From Bacillus sp. SJS (GTDB lineage Bacteria > Bacillota > Bacilli > Bacillales > Bacillaceae), in the NCBI RefSeq assembly GCF_000732485.2, contig NZ_JAQV02000003.1:124001-188000 (forward strand): 64,000 nucleotides of DNA, written 5' to 3'. The notes beneath the pieces were generated by a model. That model searched no databases. It had not been told where the DNA came from and was given only the letters and a program-made list of their open reading frames with translations. The position numbers and the translations under genes were made by a program. Every line of letters begins with the position of its first letter. The stretch's first letter is position 1. Below are positions 35,121-43,206 of the stretch, in pieces.

Positions 35121-35883
35121 AATATGTACCATTTATTTCAATGACGAACAAAAACCTATACCATCAAATACAGACATAATTGGTTATGTGCAGCAAACAC
35201 CGGCCGATGGAAAATTAGATCCTTTTATCACCTTTCATGTCGATTTATCAAAAGAAGAAAATGAATTATTTGCTAATATGAATAGATCCACAAAAAATCA
35301 AGTGAATAGGGCTTTACAAAAAGATGGTTTTTTATTTGAAGGTAATTCTTGTCCTAGTGATAGTGATTTACTAACATTCCAAAACTTTTACAATAAATTT
35401 GCCATTGGTAAAAAAACGAATCTTTGCAGCAGCTATCATATGGAAACCATGAAACGATTCAGAGAAAATTCCGGACTTTACTTAACAAAAGCTTTGGATA
35501 AAAACGGAAAAATACTATGCATGCATATCTATATTTCGGATAATAAGAGAGCAGCAATGCTTTATTCAGCATCCCACTTTCGAAGCATGCAAGAACGTGA
35601 CAGCCGGAAAGAAATAGCCCGAGCCAATCGTTTTTTGCACTGGGAAGGGATACGTTTTTTTAAGAATCTCAGAATGCAAATATACGACTTAGGCGGCATT
35701 ACAGACCAGCCCAGCATAGAAAACTTTAAGAGAGGCTTTGGGGGAATGAAAGTTATCGAGTATTCAGGTTATATACCTCTCTCATGGAAAGGCAGTCTGA
35801 TTCTATATTTAAGGAAGATAAAAACCAGGAAAGGTGGGAGGAAATTTGTCAAACCAGAAAGGCACCTTCGTCATCTCACTTGA
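35086..35883 (+). CDS. FemAB/GNAT-like acyltransferase
   Basis: 265 residues of the peptidoglycan FemAB-like GNAT group: RSTKNQVNRALQKD, RANRFLHWEGIRFFK and the C-terminal hallmark YDLGGITDQPSIENFKRGFGG in two parts. AAGGAG precedes ATG 35086, which lies 35 bp inside the previous gene. FemAB-like members transfer amino-acyl or acyl groups to cell-wall or capsule precursors. It may be aminoacylation or acylation of the exopolysaccharide. Confidence 0.78.
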   Translation: MISIIRNNWTLKICTIYFNDEQKPIPSNTDIIGYVQQTPADGKLDPFITFHVDLSKEENELFANMNRSTKNQVNRALQKDGFLFEGNSCPSDSDLLTFQNFYNKFAIGKKTNLCSSYHMETMKRFRENSGLYLTKALDKNGKILCMHIYISDNKRAAMLYSASHFRSMQERDSRKEIARANRFLHWEGIRFFKNLRMQIYDLGGITDQPSIENFKRGFGGMKVIEYSGYIPLSWKGSLILYLRKIKTRKGGRKFVKPERHLRHLT

Positions 35884-36844
35884 CTTTGAAATGCATTGGG
35901 GAGTAGCTGATCTGTTCACCAGTGATGAATATCGGGATCGGCTTATGGGGGCAAGAAGAGGAATCCCAAAAATATTAAACAAGTTTAATCAATACGATAT
36001 TCATGCTACATGGGCAACTGTTGGATTCCTTTTCGCTTCATCAAAGAAAGAGCTTCAATCCTATACACCAGATTTGAAACCAATGTATCGAAACGAAAAA
36101 TTGTCTCCATATCGACTTTTCAATGAGATTGGAAATAATGAGCAGGAAGATCCACTTCATTATGCACCATCTATCATTGAACACATAAAAGAATATAAAA
36201 ATCAAGAAATTGGAACTCACACATTTTCACACTATTACTGCTTAGAGAAAGGCCAATCACGGGAATCGTTTGAGGCTGATTTAATGGCCGCTGCTAAAAT
36301 AGCCAGTGATAAGAATGTTACTTTAAAAAGTATCGTATTTCCTAGGAATCAATTTAATGAAGAATACCTGATGCAGTGTGAAAAAGCAGGAATTTCATCT
36401 ATTAGAGGCACAGAAGACTCTTGGATTTACAAACCAGGTACACGCTGCAGTGAATCAAGTTTAAAAAGAGCAATCAGGCTCGCTGATGCCTATATAAATT
36501 TAACTGGTTCTAATACATATTTAATTGAACCGTTTAATGGAACCGATATTCTAAATATTAAAGCAAGCAGGTTTTTAAGGCCATGGAACAAAAAGTTTTC
36601 ATTTCTTGAACCATTGAAAATTAATCGCATCAAGCGCAGTATGACATATGCCGCCAAAAAGAAAGAGGTCTTTCATCTATGGTGGCATCCACATAATTTT
36701 GGATTTAATCAGAAAGAAAATCTTCAGAACTTGGAATCTATTCTTGATCATTTCAAAAAGTTAAATAAAGAGTATGGCATGCAAAGTTCGAATATGGGTG
36801 AATTAGCAGAGCTAATTTCGAAACGATATGAAAAAGCTGTTTAA
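35834..36844 (+). CDS. Polysaccharide deacetylase (CE4/NodB family)
   Basis: 336 residues. The NodB core has SLDFEMHWG (first catalytic Asp region), THTFSHYY with the metal His pair, FPRNQF and, near the end, WWHPHNFG. It probably removes N-acetyl groups from the exported polymer, which alters charge and surface retention. No signal peptide is evident. The start is GTG at 35834 or TTG at 35846. Both have G-rich sequence upstream and the first overlaps the preceding gene by 50 bp. Last gene of the operon, followed by a strong terminator. Confidence 0.85.
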   Translation: MGGNLSNQKGTFVISLDFEMHWGVADLFTSDEYRDRLMGARRGIPKILNKFNQYDIHATWATVGFLFASSKKELQSYTPDLKPMYRNEKLSPYRLFNEIGNNEQEDPLHYAPSIIEHIKEYKNQEIGTHTFSHYYCLEKGQSRESFEADLMAAAKIASDKNVTLKSIVFPRNQFNEEYLMQCEKAGISSIRGTEDSWIYKPGTRCSESSLKRAIRLADAYINLTGSNTYLIEPFNGTDILNIKASRFLRPWNKKFSFLEPLKINRIKRSMTYAAKKKEVFHLWWHPHNFGFNQKENLQNLESILDHFKKLNKEYGMQSSNMGELAELISKRYEKAV

Positions 36845-36850
36845 CAAGCA

Positions 36851-36895
36851 GAAAAAGATAAAAACCTAGATACTATACAGGTTTTTATCTTTTTC
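36851..36895. terminator. Bidirectional terminator ending the eps operon
   Basis: A perfect 17-bp stem: GAAAAAGATAAAAACCT (36851-36867) pairs with the complementary arm at 36879-36895. It runs into the 3' end of convergent yqzE. Confidence 0.9.
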
Positions 36896-37067
36896 TCTTC
36901 TTCATCCAAAGCATTACTGAAATCGGCAGAACACCAAACCAGCGACTCCAAAATGGCGTTCTCGTTTCCTTTTTAAATTCCTTCTGCTGCTGTCTCTGTT
37001 CCTTTGGAGTATCCATATATTTTACGACTTGCTGGGTTACATATTTTACATAATCATTGGAAGACAT
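36885..37067 (-). CDS. yqzE: YqzE-like small protein
   Basis: 60 residues: MSSNDYVKYVTQQVVKYMD, then a basic Gln/Lys-rich stretch, then WSRWFGVLPISVMLWM as a short C-terminal hydrophobic segment. AGGAGG is well placed (7 nt) for ATG 37067 and too close to the ATG at 37073. It lies beside comGG/aroK as in B. subtilis. Function unknown. Confidence 0.85.
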   Translation of the reverse strand: MSSNDYVKYVTQQVVKYMDTPKEQRQQQKEFKKETRTPFWSRWFGVLPISVMLWMKKRKR

Positions 37068-37113
37068 GCTCATTCCTCCTGTCCTTACAATCAGTATGGA
37101 CAGAATGGAGGAT

Positions 37114-37605
37114 TTATAATCTGGAAATGATGTCGTCCGCTATGTCATGAGGGGTTTTGCCGGTTGTATTAATTTTTACAGATCCGTCCAGGTAGCAGGA
37201 CAGCCTGCTCTCATACAATTTTTCAATTTGGTCTTTTGATTTTTCTTTTAGCAAGGGACGTGCTGTATCTTCTTTAAGCCGGTCATAAAGAACATCAAAA
37301 TCACAATGCAGAAAGAAAATTTGACCCTTCGTTTTTAAAACATGGCGGTTTTCTTCTTTTAGCACAGCCCCGCCTCCGGTTGTGACGACAGCTGGGGCTT
37401 CTGAAAGATGCTGGAGCATTTCTGTTTCGAACTCCCGGAACTTCTCTTCCCCATATGCAGCGAACATTTCTTTAACCGACATCCTGTATTTTTTCTCTAA
37501 AAGCTGATCCGTATCGTAGACTGGGAGGTTTAATTTTTTCCCAAGCTCCATGCCTGCTGTTGTTTTTCCGGCTCCCATAAATCCGGTTAATATAACTAAT
37601 CCCAT
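37114..37605 (-). CDS. aroK: Shikimate kinase
   Basis: Phosphorylates shikimate at O-3. 163 residues, P-loop GFMGAGKTT (9-17), substrate Asp in YDTDQLLE, FREFE, TTGGGAVL and the lid arginine region TARPLL. GGAGTGAT precedes ATG 37605. The open frame upstream to 37668 overlaps comGG and is excluded. It lies just downstream of comGG on the same strand. Confidence 0.95.
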   Translation of the reverse strand: MGLVILTGFMGAGKTTAGMELGKKLNLPVYDTDQLLEKKYRMSVKEMFAAYGEEKFREFETEMLQHLSEAPAVVTTGGGAVLKEENRHVLKTKGQIFFLHCDFDVLYDRLKEDTARPLLKEKSKDQIEKLYESRLSCYLDGSVKINTTGKTPHDIADDIISRL

Positions 37606-37661
37606 CTGTATCACTCCGTTAATTCGATGGTTACTATCATACATCGAACCGCAGATTGAGT

Positions 37662-38042
37662 CTACCATTCATACCATTTCGATATTAATTGTTTAGCTAT
37701 GCTGTATTCATAATAGGCATAATACTTCGTCTCTTTATTAAGAGTCATTTCCATGGAAACACTTTTCGTGTCCGGAGATACCGGCATAATTGTAAAATGA
37801 ATTGTTCCAAGTGTATCTTTAATGTCAAACTCTCCTGTAAAACCTTCTTTGATCATTTTTGTGGATTGAGCTGCACCTGTATAGGTCAGGTGCTGAAGAA
37901 AATAAAATTTTTTCGTGTCTGCATAATATTTTTTCTCTATTACGAGAAGATTTGTTAAATGGATTGCTGTCATGAAAAACAGCAGAACCAGCATGACGGT
38001 AAAAGGATAGATAAAACCGTTTCTGATGTTATCCCGCTTCAT
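37662..38042 (-). CDS. comGG: Competence pseudopilus protein ComGG
   Basis: 126 residues with one N-terminal membrane segment (about 13-33) and a polar C-terminal domain. It lacks a standard prepilin cleavage motif, as in B. subtilis ComGG. Last gene of the comG operon, starting 14 nt inside comGF. Needed for the DNA-uptake pseudopilus. Confidence 0.85.
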   Translation of the reverse strand: MKRDNIRNGFIYPFTVMLVLLFFMTAIHLTNLLVIEKKYYADTKKFYFLQHLTYTGAAQSTKMIKEGFTGEFDIKDTLGTIHFTIMPVSPDTKSVSMEMTLNKETKYYAYYEYSIAKQLISKWYEW

Positions 38043-38499
38043 TGTTCACACTTCTGATTGAAAGAGTGCGGGACTTGCCGACTTTACTTATTACATGAAT
38101 TATTATTCGGTTCTTTATGACCTGTATTTCAGCTTTATCAACCTTTTGCAGAACAATCTCATTTCCAGTCTGATTTACCTGTCTTCTTATATAGCTTCCG
38201 TATCTTTGATAGCTCACCTTCTGCCCTAACCGATTGGCAAAAGTGAGAGTTTCTCCAGAAATAACAGGGGATTCTGCCCCCTTTAATTCCAAAATCGCCT
38301 GCTCGCTGAAAAACTCCCATTCCAAATTGCTGATATCGCGGTACCCTTCCATTGATGTGTGAAAAAATGAAATAAGCGGAAAAAGAGACGTTACAATCAA
38401 ACTGAAAATCCCCAGTGAAAGAAGCATATTCAGAAAGGAAAAGCCTCCTGAATCAGTGATTTTGAAAGCAAAACTCTCTTTTCTTACCACTGGCTTCAT
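38029..38499 (-). CDS. comGF: Competence minor pseudopilin ComGF
   Basis: 156 residues. The prepilin-like segment GGFSFLNMLLSLGIFSLIVTSLFPL is followed by a C-terminal globular part with KGAESPVISG and YGSYIRRQVN. The start overlaps comGE by 47 nt, and a later start is possible. Acts in pseudopilus priming or assembly. Confidence 0.85.
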   Translation of the reverse strand: MKPVVRKESFAFKITDSGGFSFLNMLLSLGIFSLIVTSLFPLISFFHTSMEGYRDISNLEWEFFSEQAILELKGAESPVISGETLTFANRLGQKVSYQRYGSYIRRQVNQTGNEIVLQKVDKAEIQVIKNRIIIHVISKVGKSRTLSIRSVNNEAG

Positions 38500-38773
38500 T
38501 CCAATGTATACAGGATTGATCCAACTTATTGAGAATTTTATACTGGATTCCTCCTTCTTTGAACAACTCTGCTTCCTTAAAATCCTGCTCCATGACCCGA
38601 TCCGTCATACGGTTTTGCAGAAGTTTAATAGCCTGAATCTCCAGTGATGAGCTTTCACGTTCCTGCATCATAGAGACGATGCTGGGCAATAAAGTCAATA
38701 CAGCTAAACACCAAAGGGAGAAGGCCGCGATGGATTCAAGAAGTGAAAAACCTTTATTGTTTGCTGACAACAA
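38453..38773 (-). CDS. comGE: Competence minor pseudopilin ComGE
   Basis: 106 residues, N-terminal prepilin motif KGFSLLESIAAFSLW with Glu at +5 relative to the processed Phe, then a small domain. It overlaps comGD by 20 nt. Position and size match ComGE. Confidence 0.87.
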   Translation of the reverse strand: MLSANNKGFSLLESIAAFSLWCLAVLTLLPSIVSMMQERESSSLEIQAIKLLQNRMTDRVMEQDFKEAELFKEGGIQYKILNKLDQSCIHWNEASGKKREFCFQNH

Positions 38774-39218
38774 ACCGCCCCTTTCCCAGATAGAATGTTA
38801 TCTTAAAGGTTTGCTGTCTATATACCACCCGTATTTTGCCGCTTGCCGAGATATTACCGTTTGCGAGAAAAGAAACTTTTAAACCTAATGTGTCCGTGAT
38901 GAGCTTCATTCCTTCAGGCAGCTTCCTCTTTATCAAATCTTCTGTCACATCTGCACGTCCCAGTCTAATTCTGTAGCCGGTTTCTTCTTCATCGAACATC
39001 AGTGTACAAGGAACACGGATCATGACGGCGTGCTGCTGTGCAAAAAGGATGTCCTTTTGAAGCTGATCAAAAAACTGCTCCGCAATCAGCTCTTCCTGAA
39101 CCGGTTTGAAGGAAACAATAGCTGTTAGTGAAAGCACGGAAAAGATAGTAAGAACGATGAGGGTTTCTATTAATGTAAAACCATTCCTTTTATTTTGCTG
39201 CTTCAATAACCGCTCCAT
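38754..39218 (-). CDS. comGD: Competence minor pseudopilin ComGD
   Basis: 154 residues. The class III signal NGFTLIETLIVLTIFSVLSLTAIV precedes a beta-rich domain. Processing by ComC after Gly is expected. It overlaps comGC by 29 nt. Confidence 0.93.
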   Translation of the reverse strand: MERLLKQQNKRNGFTLIETLIVLTIFSVLSLTAIVSFKPVQEELIAEQFFDQLQKDILFAQQHAVMIRVPCTLMFDEEETGYRIRLGRADVTEDLIKRKLPEGMKLITDTLGLKVSFLANGNISASGKIRVVYRQQTFKITFYLGKGRFVVSKQ

Positions 39219-39489
39219 TTGAATCTAAAGTCACTTCTGTTCCATCCGGGCACTTATTTGACTTAATGTATCCTTCTGTTTTTAGTACAGCAATAGTCGG
39301 TACTGCCTCCTTATTCATTCTATATGCTTCCGCTTGAGCTGAAATCATATTGCGCAAACCGGAGCAGCCCTTGTTTTGGATATTGCTGCTGTGATTCGCA
39401 ATGTTAGGAATGGTAACCAGCAAAAGGATCGTAATGACGAGCAGAACAATCAGCATCTCAATCAGTGTGAACCCTTTTTGATTTTTCAT
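39190..39489 (-). CDS. comGC: Major competence pseudopilin ComGC
   Basis: 99 residues with the textbook prepilin start KGFTLIEMLIVLLVITILLL and two cysteines (GCSGL, NKCPDG) for the intramolecular disulfide of ComGC. AGGAGG-like sequence precedes the ATG. It is the main subunit of the DNA-uptake fibre. Confidence 0.96.
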   Translation of the reverse strand: MKNQKGFTLIEMLIVLLVITILLLVTIPNIANHSSNIQNKGCSGLRNMISAQAEAYRMNKEAVPTIAVLKTEGYIKSNKCPDGTEVTLDSNGAVIEAAK

Positions 39490-39500
39490 ATCATTTCCTC

Positions 39501-40526
39501 CTATATTTGATCGATCATTTGATACATGGGGAGAATCATCGACAGGTAAACAAGCAGAACAATGAGGCCGACTGCACTGAAAACGGCTGGCTGGATGAAG
39601 GATGCGGCGGATGACAGTTTGGATTCGAGTCTTGTAAGCGTGTACTGACTGTATGTGTACAATTCTCGATGCAGCAATCCGTTTTTTTGTCCATATGCTA
39701 CGATTTCCGGGAGCTGCTTGTCGTAATAATTCTTGTCGAATACTTTTTCAAAATGCTCACCGTTCCTTAATCGATTGATCATTTCTTTTGCTTCCTCACA
39801 AAAAAACGGATGCAGAGTCTGCTCACTGAAAACCAGTAAGCTTTCGTAGTAAGATAACCCGCCCTTAAGAAGCGTGCTTAGCTGAAGGCTGATATAATAA
39901 CTGTTAAACAGCTTGAACCCCTCTCTTAGGATTGGAATTTTCATTAGCAGCCTCATTTGAGAGGAAGGCTTGATTCGTCTGAAATAAAGGAAATAATACC
40001 CAATGCATAAGCCTGTTGTCGAAGGAATAATGACTGCAGCTGCTGACAGGATTTGAAAGCTTGCAAGCAAGGCTGCATTAAAAGGAGAGGGTTTCATGTT
40101 CATAGAATCGTATACTGAAAGGAATTGCGGGGCGATCACTTGCTGGACGATATATAAAACTCCTATCATGATAAAAATCAGCAACACAGGGTAGCGAAGC
40201 ATTTTGCTGATTTTTTTGTATTGCTCCTGCTTTCGATAGAGCAGCTCTGCACTTTCATTTAAGGAAAAGGCTAAATCTCCATGCTGTTCAGCAAAATACA
40301 AATAGGTAACCACATCACGGTGAAATTTCAATTGCTGCATGATTTGGAAAAACGGGGTGCCGCGTTTCAGCTCCTCCAAACAATAGAGGAGATCTGTCCT
40401 CTTTTTCTTATCCGTTTGAAGCGATAAAAAACGGAGCGCTTCATCCAATGAATAGCCTTTTCGTACAAGGCTGTTTAAACGGGTGATAAACAGGGACTGG
40501 TCACTGCTCTTCCAGTTAGTCTTCAT
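39501..40526 (-). CDS. comGB: Competence pilus assembly membrane protein ComGB
   Basis: 341 residues, GspF/PilC fold: two similar halves with membrane helices near residues 110-130, 155-185 and 310-335, and the GxxYxEAL-type start GYSLDEALRFL. It anchors the ComGA ATPase at the membrane and overlaps comGA by 11 nt. Confidence 0.95.
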   Translation of the reverse strand: MKTNWKSSDQSLFITRLNSLVRKGYSLDEALRFLSLQTDKKKRTDLLYCLEELKRGTPFFQIMQQLKFHRDVVTYLYFAEQHGDLAFSLNESAELLYRKQEQYKKISKMLRYPVLLIFIMIGVLYIVQQVIAPQFLSVYDSMNMKPSPFNAALLASFQILSAAAVIIPSTTGLCIGYYFLYFRRIKPSSQMRLLMKIPILREGFKLFNSYYISLQLSTLLKGGLSYYESLLVFSEQTLHPFFCEEAKEMINRLRNGEHFEKVFDKNYYDKQLPEIVAYGQKNGLLHRELYTYSQYTLTRLESKLSSAASFIQPAVFSAVGLIVLLVYLSMILPMYQMIDQI

Positions 40527-41583
40527 TTGAAAAAATCCATCTGTGATAGGCTGAACTGGATAAAAACCCTAGGGCAATCCCCTTTTTAATCACATCTTTT
40601 AAGGTTGGATACTCTTCTATTTCTTCTTCCCCCCTTGTTTCCTTAAAAGCAGCAGCAAGATTTTTTCCATAAAGAAGTTCAAAAACGGCCGCTTTCCTCA
40701 CCTTCCTCATTTTTTTGCAAAATGGCGAACATTTTCCAGTACAGAAAGGACACTTTATTTCCACAAGTCTTTGCGCAGAAACCGCAATAAGCGTCTGTTC
40801 TATTTCTGCCTGTGGAACCCCAAATTCAAGCAACCTGTATAGCGCACCCTTTGCATTCCTCGTGTGCATTGTGCTTAATACCAGATGCCCAGTTAATGAA
40901 GCCCGAATTGCTATTTTCGCTGTTTCTGAATCCCTGATCTCACCAACCATAATAATATCCGGATCATGTCTTAAAATAGCCCTCAAACCGGATGCATAGG
41001 TAATACCTGCCTTTTCATTCACCTGTACCTGCATCATTTCCTGATTTCGCGCTTCCACCGGATCTTCAAGGGTAATAATGTTCCGGTTAAAATGTTTTTT
41101 TGCATGGTTAAGCAGTGAATACAGGGTCGTTGTCTTGCCTGAGCCGGTCGGGCCAGTAAAAATCATTAAACCGTGAGAATGATAAAAGAAGGATAGGAGC
41201 TTTTTCGTTGCAGAGGGAAACAGAGAAATCCGGGATGATCGAGGAACTTTATCACTGGACAGGAGGCGGATAACCATACTTTCTTCATAGATTGTTGGAA
41301 GAGTAGAAAGACGGATTGGGATTTCCAAGTCTTTTAATGCAATTGATAATGCTCCGCTTTGCGGCTTTCTTCGTTCCCCAATGTCCATTGATGCCTCAAA
41401 TTTCAAATGAGATATGAGACGCTGAGACACATCCCTGGGGAGCTGCTGCTGTTTGAGGAGATCATCATCAATTCTGTACAGAACCTCTGTGTAATGTTCT
41501 TTTGGAACGATATGAATATCGGAAGCATGAAGCTCGACTGCCTGATTGACTACATTAGCACATAATGCTTCAATTTCCTGCAA
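40516..41583 (-). CDS. comGA: Competence pilus assembly ATPase ComGA
   Basis: 355 residues of the GspE/PilB secretion ATPase family: Asp box region, Walker A TGPTGSGKTTT, ITLEDPVE, Walker B RHDPDIIMVGEIRD, and His box SLTGHLVLSTMHT. The start is UUG at 41583 with GGGGAGGG upstream. First gene of comG. A promoter with spacing 17 lies 33-61 bp upstream. Confidence 0.96.
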   Translation of the reverse strand: MQEIEALCANVVNQAVELHASDIHIVPKEHYTEVLYRIDDDLLKQQQLPRDVSQRLISHLKFEASMDIGERRKPQSGALSIALKDLEIPIRLSTLPTIYEESMVIRLLSSDKVPRSSRISLFPSATKKLLSFFYHSHGLMIFTGPTGSGKTTTLYSLLNHAKKHFNRNIITLEDPVEARNQEMMQVQVNEKAGITYASGLRAILRHDPDIIMVGEIRDSETAKIAIRASLTGHLVLSTMHTRNAKGALYRLLEFGVPQAEIEQTLIAVSAQRLVEIKCPFCTGKCSPFCKKMRKVRKAAVFELLYGKNLAAAFKETRGEEEIEEYPTLKDVIKKGIALGFLSSSAYHRWIFSNED

Positions 41584-41615
41584 TGAATCCCTCCCCTTTC
41601 ACCTATTTGATTTGA

Positions 41616-41644
41616 AGTATAGACCGTATTAACAAATCCGTCAT
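41616..41644 (-). promoter_or_regulatory. Candidate comG promoter
   Basis: On the minus strand ATGACG (41644-41639) and TATACT (41621-41616) are separated by 17 bp, a plausible SigA promoter 33 bp before comGA. A-run/T-run blocks lie upstream, as ComK sites require, but I cannot define a convincing pair of ComK boxes. Confidence 0.5.
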
Positions 41645-41701
41645 ATTCCTGTTTCCGCTTTTTAACACAGGATATTGGGGAAAATATTAAAAATCGCCAA
41701 T

Positions 41702-41730
41702 AAAAAAAACCGTTTTTTCATTAAAACGGT
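41702..41730 (-). terminator. Terminator orphaned from the 43.2-43.4 kb gene by an insertion
   Basis: On the minus strand CCGTTTT pairs with AAAACGG followed by T8. It points toward comGA and would end a minus-strand gene from the right. The only candidate is the small gene at 43202-43444, now separated from it by the inserted TnpB element. Confidence 0.75.
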
Positions 41731-41891
41731 CAAAAAGCTAAGAATTTATCATCACAGCGAGAAGACCCCCACTTCAAGCTGGCTAAGTGGGGAGTGAATC
41801 GCGGTTTTAAATGGGTTAACTCTTGAAAAATCCCCTATACCTGGCATATAATAGAAGGAGCAAACCGAACGTACGTTCAGGAGGGGAAGCG

Positions 41892-43088
41892 ATGGCTAAA
41901 AAACCGAGCGATTGGAATCATATTTCGTTTGTGTTCAAAATCCATCCAAACCACGCCCAGCAACAGCTCATCCATCAGACGTTTGGATGTGTCCGGTTCG
42001 TCTATAACATGATCCTCCATCATAATTTGAATGAGTCCAAACTACAACGAGACCACGCTATCAAAAAGCTGCCCCTCTTAAAGAAAACCTGCGAATGGCT
42101 AAAGTCCGTGGATGCGATTGCTCTTCAAGCCGCGGTGGAGCATCTATATAACGGGTACGAACGCTACGATAAGGAGAAAACCAAAACCTACCGGAAGAAC
42201 GTGCTGCGAAAAATGGCTTCAGAAGGGTATGTACCGACCGATTATGACCATATTAAGCATCCCAAATTTAAAACGCGAAAAAACCCCGTTCAGAGCTACA
42301 CAACGAAGCAAACGAATGGGAATATTGCAGTGAAAGAGAAGGCCATCAAACTTCCGAAGCTCGGATGGATCCGAATGAGTCAGTCTCGAGAAATCAACGG
42401 AATACTCAAACGGGTCACCGTGTCGCGAGACTCGGTTGGAAGGTACTTTGTCTCGATTCTTTGCCAAAAGAATGACAGCCCTTATCTGCGTGCCAAACAG
42501 GCTTCCGTCGGAATAGACCTCGGGTTGAAATCGTTTGCCGTCCTGAGTCATGGAGCAAAGGTCAACCATCCCAAATCGTATGCGACATACGAAAAACGCC
42601 TGGCCTTTTTGCAGCGGTCGCTATCCCGTAAGGAGCCAAGATCCAAAAGCTTCGAACGGAATAAAAAAGCCATTGCGAAGCTCCATTTAAAAATCAAAAA
42701 CACCCGCCATGATTTCCTTCACAAGCTAACCACCCGCCTGATTCACGATAACCAAGTGATCGGGTTGGAAACGCTGAAGGTAAAAAACATGGTCCAAAAT
42801 AAAAAATGGTCAAAACCCATTCATGATGCAAGCTGGAGCACACTGAAAGCCATGCTCACCTATAAAGCGAAGTGGTATGGACGGAAAATCGTGTTCATCG
42901 ATTCGTTCTTCCCGTCGAGCCAACTTTGCAGCCAGTGCGGGTACAAGCATCGTGAGGTGAAAAACCTAGAGCTTAGAAAATGGGAGTGTCATGCCTGCGG
43001 AAGTTATCATGACCGCGACCACAATGCGGCCAAAAACATTGAAAAAGAAGCCCTGATGCTGTCTTTGGAAATTCAGCCATCTGTTTAG
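41892..43088 (+). CDS. tnpB: RNA-guided endonuclease TnpB (OrfB)
   Basis: 398 residues. An N-terminal helix-turn-helix and beta-barrel part is followed by a RuvC domain with all three acidic residues: Asp209 in VGIDLGLKSFAV, Glu293 in VIGLETLKVKNM and Asp376 in DRDHNAAKN. The zinc finger has Cys346, Cys349, Cys366 and Cys369. It therefore looks active. GGAGGGGA precedes ATG 41892, and 23 upstream codons to 41823 are excluded. In this family TnpB uses an omega RNA from the element's 3' end to cut DNA next to the TAM and so preserve the element. Confidence 0.93.
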   Translation: MAKKPSDWNHISFVFKIHPNHAQQQLIHQTFGCVRFVYNMILHHNLNESKLQRDHAIKKLPLLKKTCEWLKSVDAIALQAAVEHLYNGYERYDKEKTKTYRKNVLRKMASEGYVPTDYDHIKHPKFKTRKNPVQSYTTKQTNGNIAVKEKAIKLPKLGWIRMSQSREINGILKRVTVSRDSVGRYFVSILCQKNDSPYLRAKQASVGIDLGLKSFAVLSHGAKVNHPKSYATYEKRLAFLQRSLSRKEPRSKSFERNKKAIAKLHLKIKNTRHDFLHKLTTRLIHDNQVIGLETLKVKNMVQNKKWSKPIHDASWSTLKAMLTYKAKWYGRKIVFIDSFFPSSQLCSQCGYKHREVKNLELRKWECHACGSYHDRDHNAAKNIEKEALMLSLEIQPSV

Positions 43089-43206
43089 CGTTTTTAAAAC
43101 CGTTGGGACACGGGGTTAGCCAGGTTACTTGATGCCGAAGGGGTCATTGCCCTGGAATCCCTCACTTCAAAATTTCGCCAGAAAATGAAGTGGTGGGTAG
43201 TTCAAT
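43050..43206 (+). ncRNA. Putative omega RNA (reRNA) of the TnpB element
   Basis: The 3' end of tnpB and the 118 bp after it are GC-richer and highly structured (GACACGGGGTTAGCC, GATGCCGAAGGGGTCA, then the terminal CACTTCA/TGAAGTG hairpin), ending GGGTAGTTCAAT. This is where omega RNA scaffolds of IS605-type elements lie. The guide would be the flank starting at 43206/43207, CAGTTACGTAATATAT. The 5' end of the RNA is only estimated. Confidence 0.6.

Larger units (their letters stand above)
41750..43206 (+). mobile_element. TnpB-only IS200/IS605-superfamily element
   Basis: An element without inverted repeats but with subterminal hairpins at both ends. At the left, CCCCACTT (41767-41774) pairs with AAGTGGGG (41785-41792). 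At the right, CACTTCA (43163-43169) pairs with TGAAGTG (43186-43192), followed by GGTGGGTAGTTCAAT. It carries tnpB only and no Y1 transposase tnpA, so movement would need TnpA in trans. The left boundary is placed after TTTAT (41745-41749), a plausible target/TAM. The right boundary is 43205 or 43206. The insertion separates a small gene from its terminator. Confidence 0.8.

Noticed and set aside
41584-41750. ComK boxes upstream of comGA
   Set aside because: A-run and T-run blocks exist, but the best AAAA-N5-TTTT match coincides with the terminator hairpin of the small gene, and a properly spaced second box is absent. Reported only as a promoter.
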